A stretch of 64,000 bases of DNA from Prosapia bicincta (Eukaryota > Arthropoda > Insecta > Hemiptera > Cercopidae): positions 12,305,205 through 12,369,204 of the forward strand of contig JBAIZL010000006.1 in the NCBI GenBank assembly GCA_036971475.1, in the 5' to 3' direction. Positions 56,279 through 64,000 of this stretch are shown here, one piece after another. The notes below the pieces were generated by a model. That model searched no databases and was not told the DNA's origin. It worked only from the letters and a program-made list of their open reading frames with translations. Position 1 is the first letter of the stretch. The number at the start of each line of letters is the position of its first letter. The position numbers and the translations under genes were made by a program.

Positions 56279-56464
56279 TTATAAAATAACAATACTGCAA
56301 CACACTACAATAGATAGGTTTTGTAACTGGCTGACAAAAATGTAATGCTTTAATCTTGCACATGTGGCTTTAAAAATAAGCCATTTATTTGAGAAACTGT
56401 TAATACGCGATAAGACTAGGCAGTCAATAAGAACATTTTCTGTAATGGACCACGTGCCAGACAT
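56279..56464 (-). other. Conserved segment with 61-codon open frame (copy in B2)
   Basis: Counterpart of 22701-22907. It begins MSGTWSITENVLIDCL and continues with RINSFSNKW; the C-terminus differs and ends earlier. Confidence 0.3.
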
Positions 56465-56948
56465 TTATGTTTATTATGAAACTTCACGGCACACATCCCA
56501 GGCTCCGCATAGTACGTCTACATTATAAAGGAATAATTGAAGTTTTGTAAATAAATTGAAAAATATATTTTCTGAAATTAATAACAATGCAAGCTAGTAA
56601 AACCTAATTAAACTATATTTCATTTTACTGTTCAGTAAAAATAATGGGTGTTTTTATAGTATAAAGCTTTTATTTATTATTCTGATAAACGCGTATGATG
56701 AAAAGTCAAGTAATTTTTAAAATAAGAAAACAAAACCTCATGTGACAGAGAAATATTTTGTTTTACCATCAATTGAATTACGTAAAATTAAAATCAAATA
56801 TTGAGCAAATTATGTAGCTGTCAACAGAATAAGACACAAAACATGAGCACTATCAATACACAGTAATAGTATTATATACATATTGCATATAATAAATATA
56901 TACATACATAATATGTAAAATATAAATAATAATATAAAATTATACCCT

Positions 56949-56960
56949 ATATATATATAA
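56949..56960. repeat. Short (TA)n: empty site for the PLE cluster of B1
   Basis: The flanks match those around 23389-24127 in B1, where (TA)n and two inverted PLE pairs occupy about 740 bp. Confidence 0.75.
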
Positions 56961-58110
56961 GTCGACGTTTTTAAATACAGAGATATATTTTGAGCTAGTG
57001 AATGTGGTTGAAACCATAACAGAGATTTTGGGCGGAAAGTTTGTAGTCATATTTAACAGAACCACAATGACTGTAACTTTTTTTTTATTGCCAATAATAT
57101 GCGCAAGTAGTTAATAGAGATGCGACTGAGGGCAGCACTGTACTGTCTAAGTTTATTATCAGCTGATCGCTACGCATTTGATATTGTCGATCCTTAATTA
57201 AAATACCAAGTCAGGAACACGAGTTGGATAAGAGAGGCGACTGAGAGTGGTTCGTAGAAGACCAGGCACAGCGATGACCAAGGGATCAATCTCCGATCGA
57301 TCGGAATTACCCCTAGGGATCCAACTACAAAGGCGGATATTTCATAATTATTCTGCGGCACAATAAGATAAGGTCTTCAATTATTTAAAATGTATAAAAT
57401 AAACACACACACACTGCCCACGATACAAGAATAGTTGTCGGGAAAAAGGGAAATTTATTTTTTTATGGCGGGTTTTCTATATTTTATTTTGGGGCATAAC
57501 TGTATGTTTCAGCCTTCCTACGGCCATGTAGCTTGACTGACTCATGCATATTCCATTTTGTAAATAACGTTTACATATACAGTATAACGCCACGCCAATT
57601 GAAGACTTGATTCAATAATTATATGTTATATTATTGCAAGTCTTACCTTAATACAAGCTTATCATCAATTATAAAATGTGGCAGATAATCATAAGGTTTA
57701 GATGGCTGCCACAAATTAATGCAAAACCATATTGTGACTTGTCACATTTTATGATGTGTTATAGTTTATGCCAGAAGAATATAATTAGATTCTCATCTAT
57801 TACCACTATCAAGGCATTCTCATAAGAGTCCACTTTCCCCGTGTCACCTCTCACACGTCTTTCATGTTACTTAAACATTTATATATTTGGTTTATCAAAG
57901 ATAGAATAATTTAATTTTTATCTAGATCTTTGATCTTATTCTTTCAAAATTACTACTAAAAGATCTGAAACTTCTCTTTATTATCATTAGGTTATCTCAT
58001 TTCAAAATTCAGTATATCACGTATAACGTTTCACATATTTTATTTTTGTTATCCTATTGTAATTTTTCATTGATTTGAATTTTGCACTTTTTTTACTTTT
58101 TATTCTGCCT

Positions 58111-59145
58111 ACACGTAGTTGATCCGTGTCACGATATCTTTGGAGTATTTTTTAGGTTGAAGTTTATGTATAATAATACAGTTTATGTGTATGTTATTAG
58201 TATGTCGCTTACAAAACACTAAAATGCAATCCATTTCTTCGAGTTCAAATTTCTTCTAAACCTTCAGAAGCATGCAAATCAAATCATTGTTCTACATTAA
58301 CGTCTGATCTACGAATTTACTCTAGGCTTAGCGATTACCGATTCTACCTGTCTAACCTCTCCTTCAATAAGGTTGTAAAAGTCCTTCGGCGACCACTTTA
58401 GAGAGAGTAAGCCCTTTGATGTTTTATTGCCCTTATAAATTTTGTGCGTGGGCTTGATTTAGGTCTTATTGCTTTAGTCCAGATAAATAAATTAGTCGAT
58501 TTATTACTCAGGCTTTGTTATTTTCGATTCTATTTCCTTCTATACATATTTTCGTTATTTAAAACATTTAAAGGCTCATATTTAACAAGTAATCAAAGGG
58601 AAATTTTGTAAGTAAAGTCCATTTATGGTCCACAAAAATATATGTTTTGTTACTTTTTATTAAATAATTGTAATTAATATTAACAGAGAAATATAAATTA
58701 CAGCTAAAACAGTTGTTCTTCCACATAACCTACAACATGAAAATATACGTTATCAGACATTTTAAACCTAATGGGTCAAAATAACTATATTCTTGCCTTA
58801 CCCCTTTTAAAAAAAAGTTTTCTTCTGTATAAAGACTAAATTTAATTATATATACATAAGTAATGATATAACATTTGAAAAAACCGAGTTGCAATCTCTT
58901 GCCATACATGTACAAATGTACTCGAACTTGAGCGGAACAAAGTATATTTTAACCATTGTATATTTAAACAAGATATATAAATATCTATAGGGACAGTGTG
59001 AATCTATAAGAGCAACTGAAAATAAACTTCATACATCCCTGTCATTCAAATATAATCTGTACCCCCTTGCTAAAATATCAGTGATTATAATATATATACG
59101 TTACTAGGTATAAACGATTATCTGCATATAAAACCTGCTTTACTT

Positions 59146-59149
<4 letters not shown>
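58111..59149. other. AT-rich sequence without recognised features
   Basis: A 61-codon frame at 58730-58915 has no domain. Nothing else recognised. Confidence 0.55.

Positions 59150-59190
<41 letters not shown>
59150..59190. repeat. (TA)n microsatellite
   Basis: About 20 TA units. Confidence 0.97.
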
Positions 59191-59194
<4 letters not shown>

Positions 59195-60580
59195 ATTAAA
59201 AACATATTTATAAATTGATCATCCGCTATTCTTTCGGCCAAGCCCTTAATACTTTAAATTTGTGTTTGTTTGTAAATTGGTTTTAACGTGTTAAAAAAGG
59301 TTTTCGTTTACAAACTGTCAATAACGTACTTCATTTTTTAGAGTTTTGTTTAGCTATAAAAATGATTCAATTACATCACTACCCTATATTATATTTTAAA
59401 ATTGAACGTAAATTAAAAATTACATAATTTTTCAAAATCGTGTTTTTTATTATACTTAATTTGTGTATTATTATGTAACAGACAATCTATAATCTTCTGA
59501 TTCAACAAAGTACTATATATTGTATCATAAATTATCAAATATTTTAATTCATTTATTTATTAAAATTTGTAATTTAAAAACAGATAATTATTGTATTATA
59601 TTACTCTAATATTCTACAATAAATGTGATGTTATGGCTGCTTATAAGATAAAATAGAGGAAAGGTCTCCTAATAATTTATAAAATAATTAGAAATCGGGA
59701 TAAATTTGCGATTCTTTATTCGCGTGATTCAGAAAGAAATATTATTACAGTAAAACCTAAAAATATATAAATTCTACTTAAGGGAAAATGTGCCCAAATT
59801 TAGTCTTAAACATAAAGTTGATAATATTTTTTACAATTGTTTTTATATAATTTTCTACAATACTTTAAATTAAAAACTAAAGAAACTTGAAACTTTATGT
59901 GTTAGTGTCGGTTCCAGTAAATTAAAGATATGAAATATATTGCTTTTTTTAACGGCTGCTTTATATACTTGGACTCATTCCAGTGCAGAAAGGTTAGGTC
60001 TCAAAGGAAATTCCCCTTCTGAAAGAAATTACTTTTCATAAACCAAATGTCAATTTCATCGCTCGTCTAAGCAATTTGACCGCTTTAATAAACTGTGGTC
60101 AATTTGGCACGTTTGATTCTAATGTTTCCATCAATGCTAAAATGCATTACATATTCATTATTTCCCAGATTTTAGAATATTTACAGTATATTTTTCTAAA
60201 ATTATAGCTCCCGCTTTTTTTTAAATGAAGTGATGTATTAATTTTAAAACAGGGAAGCATGTGTATAATTAAAAATAACGGCTCCCTTGAGTATCTACCT
60301 GGACGAGGCTAATGTTTACACTGGACCGTCAGCCATGCTAATCATGACATATCGCCGGAGGAGGTATTTGCTTTATTATGTTCTACCTCGAAACAAAGCT
60401 ATGCGTTTTTTTGTTTTCATTTTTCATTGGAAATGTATATGCTAATAAAGGTGTTTGTAACAACGGAGTATTTAGGTTTGATATATGTAAAACACAAATG
60501 CTTTGAAAAAAATCACAAAATACAAATAACGTAAATTATATTTTAGATTATAAAATACTAGGTTAAAAATCACTTAACCG
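59191..60580. other. AT-rich sequence without recognised features
   Basis: I see no open frame, RNA gene or clear repeat. The stretch at 60285-60365 is a little richer in GC. Confidence 0.55.
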
Positions 60581-60582
60581 AG

Positions 60583-60680
60583 GTCAATTGACGAGGCCAA
60601 TGCTGGATGAGATTCTAGCGAAACGTCGGAACTGCGAATTTATGGACTGCAGAATGAACGGATGTACTCCAGATAGTAAC
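60583..60680 (+). other. Possible degenerate retroelement end with GAAACGTCGG box
   Basis: 'gctggatgagattctagc' can fold into a six-pair hairpin and is followed by gaaacgtcgg. The arrangement (GATGA, hairpin, GAAACGTC) resembles the PLE hammerhead-like ends, but the core has an extra base and there is no recognisable terminal sequence. Confidence 0.3.
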
Positions 60681-60704
60681 TATTCATCATATATATATTT
60701 ATAT

Positions 60705-60860
60705 AATAAATTAAAAATATTTCATAAACATGAATACTTTTAATGAATATATTTATTCAAAGCTTTTCGCCGATAAAATAGTATCAGCATCTTCAGGAAA
60801 ATTATTATCTAATATAATACTTTTACAAAATTAAATCATATGTACTACAAATGAATAATA
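60705..60860 (-). mobile_element. Penelope-like element end, AAGCTT class
   Basis: The minus strand reads ctgaagatgctgatactatt, then atcggcgaaaagctttg, then 'gaataaatatattcatta'. Stem II GCUGAU/AUCGGC pairs with one G-U. TA-rich sequence adjoins both sides. Confidence 0.75.
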
Positions 60861-60952
60861 TATTTAATATATATATATATATATTAAATATATAAATATA
60901 TAATAATTATATTTATAGATATGATAATTATAAAGTATATTATATTAATATA

Positions 60953-61012
<60 letters not shown>

Positions 61013-61013
61013 A
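60860..61013. repeat. TA-rich palindromic stretch and (TA)n-(TG)n microsatellite
   Basis: Short TA palindromes to about 60957, then (TA)n at 60958-60998 and TG to 61013. Confidence 0.9.
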
Positions 61014-61497
61014 TAAATGTAATATATAACTAATATATAGTTTACATTTTCCATTTTAAATCAAATACTTTTTTTAAACTTGTAGCTAATGAAATTTTAG
61101 GTTATTACAAATAATTAATTCCAAATATATAATACATTAATTAAATTTATAGGATACATTATGAATTTCGTATGGTTTTCACAAGAGAGGCAATTTTATA
61201 TCACAAATGGTAACCCATTTGGTAGTCTACAAAATAAGTGATAAGATATGATTTCATAAGATCGCTAAATTTGTTGTAGGTTATATGGCAAAAAAGCTTC
61301 GTGTTACATTATTAATGGAAATTGTAGGTATTTAATAAAACGTAACAAAATAAAGTGTCTCTTTTTTGACTAAAGTAGGAGTTGACTTTAAATATTTGTG
61401 TTTTTATTACTTGTTTTTTAAGAAGATAGGAATGAAGCACATAATCTGAAGAATAAAAATTTATATAACAATTCCCGGACACAAAAAAAACACTCGG

Positions 61498-61501
<4 letters not shown>
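61014..61501. other. AT-rich sequence without recognised features
   Basis: Nothing recognised. Confidence 0.55.

Positions 61502-61574
<73 letters not shown>
61502..61574. repeat. (TA)n microsatellite
   Basis: About 36 TA units. Confidence 0.97.
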
Positions 61575-61578
<4 letters not shown>

Positions 61579-61805
61579 CCTAGTACACACAAACAAATAA
61601 TTAATCAATTACTATTAAAAAAATACTATGAAGTAAAATTTCCTTTAAAAGAATCGATTCTCTCGGAACAGAAAATGCTATTATTGTCGGGTAAATATAC
61701 TCGAAACTAATCAAAAATCTGTAATTATTTATTTTTTGTTACGGGCAGTTTATTGTTTACAATCTGTCAATACATCGTTTTCCGTTAGGAAGGTTATAAT
61801 TGCCC

Positions 61806-61809
<4 letters not shown>

Positions 61810-61878
<69 letters not shown>
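61810..61878. repeat. (TA)n microsatellite
   Basis: About 34 TA units. Confidence 0.97.
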
Positions 61879-61881
<3 letters not shown>

Positions 61882-62070
61882 AAACGAAACTGTTGTATGT
61901 TGTTAAAGGTCATCTCGTGCAATTTCTGGCCTTATAGCGAGGTCGAAGGACTCTCGCAGACTGGTACCACTTGCCGTCTTGAGTCTGACGTGACGCTAGC
62001 AACCTAGGCGGGATCCACGATTTTAAGTATGTACTCGTGGGGCGAGATAATTGATATTAGATATCCAAAT
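61879..62070. other. GC-richer patch next to (TA)n, unclassified
   Basis: About 150 bp with clearly higher GC (for example 'ctagcaacctaggcgggatc' near 61997). It begins right after a (TA)n tract, like the PLE ends, but has no recognised motif and no open frame. Confidence 0.3.
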
Positions 62071-62209
62071 GCGACTCCATCCAAGTGTTATATATGTATT
62101 ATAGATAAGAGCCGATAGTGTAGGTTATCTAAGTCTGTTTTTTCTCTTTACACCATCTTCCTTTCTTCCTACCTCCCTACCTCTTTCACCCAAACATTCT
62201 TGATTTATT

Positions 62210-62560
62210 ACAATAATAATATTAGAAAAACCCTTATAAAAAATTTATCAAACATAACTGATATTACAAGTTACGTAAGAATAACCCCTTAGGAACATTT
62301 CGATGACCAGGTCATTGTTTAATTACAATCTAAAATACAATAAATTACAAGTTATACTAATCTCTAGGTAACTCATAATGATTATTAATTCATTTTATTT
62401 TAGATTTCAATGTTTTAGAAAGACTCTCCAATGGGGACTTGGCCATCGAAGTGTTCATACGAGTATAATCTTAGGTAACGTGTAATATTAGTTATTTTTA
62501 AATATGTTTGTGGTATTTGGGTTTTTTCCAATATTTTTCTTGCAATATATTTTATCACTT
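62210..62560. mobile_element. Diverged inverted pair, probably PLE-like ends
   Basis: The left arm (about 62210-62320, minus strand) and right arm (about 62430-62560, plus strand) share 'gg.catcgaa.tgttc' followed by 'aggtaacgtgtaatatta' (right) or 'cgtaacttgtaatatcag' (left), and 'gtttgtggtatttggg' against a weaker match. Divergence is much higher than in the other inverted pairs. The TCGAA box stands where CGAAAC is found elsewhere. Confidence 0.45.
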
Positions 62561-63581
62561 TCCTCTTGATATTGTATAGACACGATTTATGTCCAAACAT
62601 ACTTGCATTCAGTATATTCTGTTACCAGCCTAATACAATAATTGGTAATATCTAAACATAGCTTAATTGAGTGTAAATAAAATTTGAACCATGCATACTA
62701 CAAAAAGGAGGAGATAAAAATATAGAAAATGATAAGTTGAGTAATAAAAAGTAAGCACAAAAAATGATAAACTCTTAAGTTATATAGAAGATAAAACTAA
62801 TAAATAATAAGTTAAAGTGAAATGGTGAAAATACTTCATTAGGATATTGACGCTGCTCGTCTCGTGCTGTATACTTGTATTGGAAACGGTGGGAGATTGT
62901 GGTTCTTGTATCCACCATGTTTGGCTCACCGCACCGCCTTGTTTTAATTTAGCCGTAACCAAATACACAATAGAATTTAGAATAAACTAAGGTCTTGAAC
63001 TTTGAAGTTTGAGCTTCTCTGAACATCTGATGTATCTCGTTACTAATTGAATTAGGTAAACAAATTTAATTAGAGATTTCGACTGGATAACACGGAATTG
63101 TTTATTTTATTGTCGATATTGAAAAAATGAATGTTAGCAACCAAATTACTTATTAAAACTAAACATTTTCCAAAATAGTTTCTTTAATAATTCATTCAAT
63201 CATATAGTATTTGATATGCAATAATTATAGTTAAATACAATGCATATGTACAACATTCATTGTATATTAATAAAGTTTCAATACATAATATTACTGAGTT
63301 ATCTTATATACACCGATTAGTTTCGTCAGGGTTATAAGGGGTCAATAACTTCAATGATGATATTAAATTTATAAATGAGATATTATTAAACGGTTTAATG
63401 CGCAAAAGTGAAAACAAACAGAGCGGTAGTGGTCGTATAGTGTACGAATTACCATAGATTTTTTTTAAAAATTCATCTTGAAAAGATACCAATACAAGCA
63501 AATACTCGTATAAAATTGGGAAACAAAAACTTCTTCGTCAAATTGTTCCTCAGAATTTATTTACAACTTCAACAAATTGCG

Positions 63582-63583
<2 letters not shown>
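62561..63583. other. AT-rich sequence without recognised features
   Basis: Short frames at 62780-62968 and 63304-63501 have no recognisable domain. Nothing else seen. Confidence 0.5.

Positions 63584-63675
<92 letters not shown>
63584..63675. repeat. (TA)n-(TG)n microsatellite
   Basis: About 34 TA units with two interruptions, then about 11 TG units. Confidence 0.97.
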
Positions 63676-64000
63676 TGCAACGGGGTGAGAGACCGTCGCA
63701 AGTGGGAAATAAGTAATTTCCTGTTTTTTAGAAATAAAGCTGTTTTTAAAATAATCAAGTAGGGAATTATACAATTAATAAAGAGGGAAAAATTAAATAA
63801 AACAGTAAATAGAATAGTTGAGCTAAAGTAAAGAATGTTATAAAATAAATTTGTAATAACTAACTAAATTTGAACATCGAGAGTGAAGCGGAAAAATTCT
63901 AAGTGCCTAAAAAAGCTATTTTTCGAACCAAACCACGTAGAACTTTCATCGACATTTCAAAAGAACCACAATAACCTAGAATGAACATTAAAGAAAACAG
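63676..64000. other. AT-rich sequence without recognised features
   Basis: No open frame or RNA gene to the end of the window. Confidence 0.5.

Larger units (their letters stand above)
52300..58110. repeat. Segmental duplication B2
   Basis: Paralogue of 19700-25260, with the landmarks listed there. It differs by a PLE pseudogene inserted at about 53880-54800 and by lacking the PLE copies present in B1 at 20453-20578 and 23454-24045. It contains the fourth GTGAC stem-loop copy at 55310-55372. Confidence 0.85.

Noticed and set aside
62780..62968. 62-codon minus-strand frame with slightly higher GC
   Set aside because: No domain, no start context and no second copy; too little support for a gene.

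Overview
This is a eukaryotic, AT-rich, repeat-dominated window. A mariner element, an APE-RT-RNase H non-LTR retrotransposon and several Penelope-like retroelements (PLEs) occur together with dozens of long (TA)n and (CA/TG)n tracts, which fits an arthropod, probably an insect (inference). I see no convincing multi-exon host gene, no tRNA or rRNA gene and no CRISPR array. Most long open frames are translations of dinucleotide repeats or antisense shadows of transposon genes.

Layout. (1) 1-14.1 kb ('A1'): an old duplicated segment carrying a dead mariner (about 0.9-2.17 kb), GC-richer islands at 3.4 and 11.7 kb, a 607-bp foldback element (10.2-10.8 kb) and many microsatellites. (2) 14.85-19.14 kb: a full-length but inactivated I-superfamily LINE on the minus strand, flanked by a 20-bp target-site duplication and ending in a decamer tail. 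(3) 19.7-25.3 kb ('B1'): a second duplicated segment invaded by several PLE ends. (4) 26.9-36.8 kb ('A2'): a collinear, diverged paralogue of A1 without the mariner, foldback or internal duplications. (5) 37-51 kb ('C'): mostly unrecognised, with an 800-bp PLE palindrome (48.8-49.6 kb), a compact PLE inverted pair at 43.4 kb, a piggyBac-like acidic ORF fragment (47.1-47.4 kb), a lower-AT block (39.35-41.5 kb) and one small ORF with promoter-like upstream sequence (38.4-38.6 kb). (6) 51.26-58.1 kb: a 480-bp tandem duplication leading into 'B2', the paralogue of B1, with a PLE GIY-YIG pseudogene inserted at 54 kb. (7) 58.1-64 kb: AT-rich sequence with further PLE ends.

The main signals come from comparing paralogous segments, which supply pre-insertion sites. 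At three places a PLE end lies inside (TA)n in one copy while the paralogue has only a short (TA)n tract, implying that these PLEs land in TA microsatellites. The PLE ends carry compact hammerhead-ribozyme-like motifs: a CUGANGA-like box, a short stem II, then GAAA followed by a palindromic stem III (AAGCTT or ACGCGT). Copies show compensatory stem II changes, and many sit as inverted pairs joined at their 5'-truncated ends. Pairwise similarities were judged by eye, so percentages and borders are approximate.
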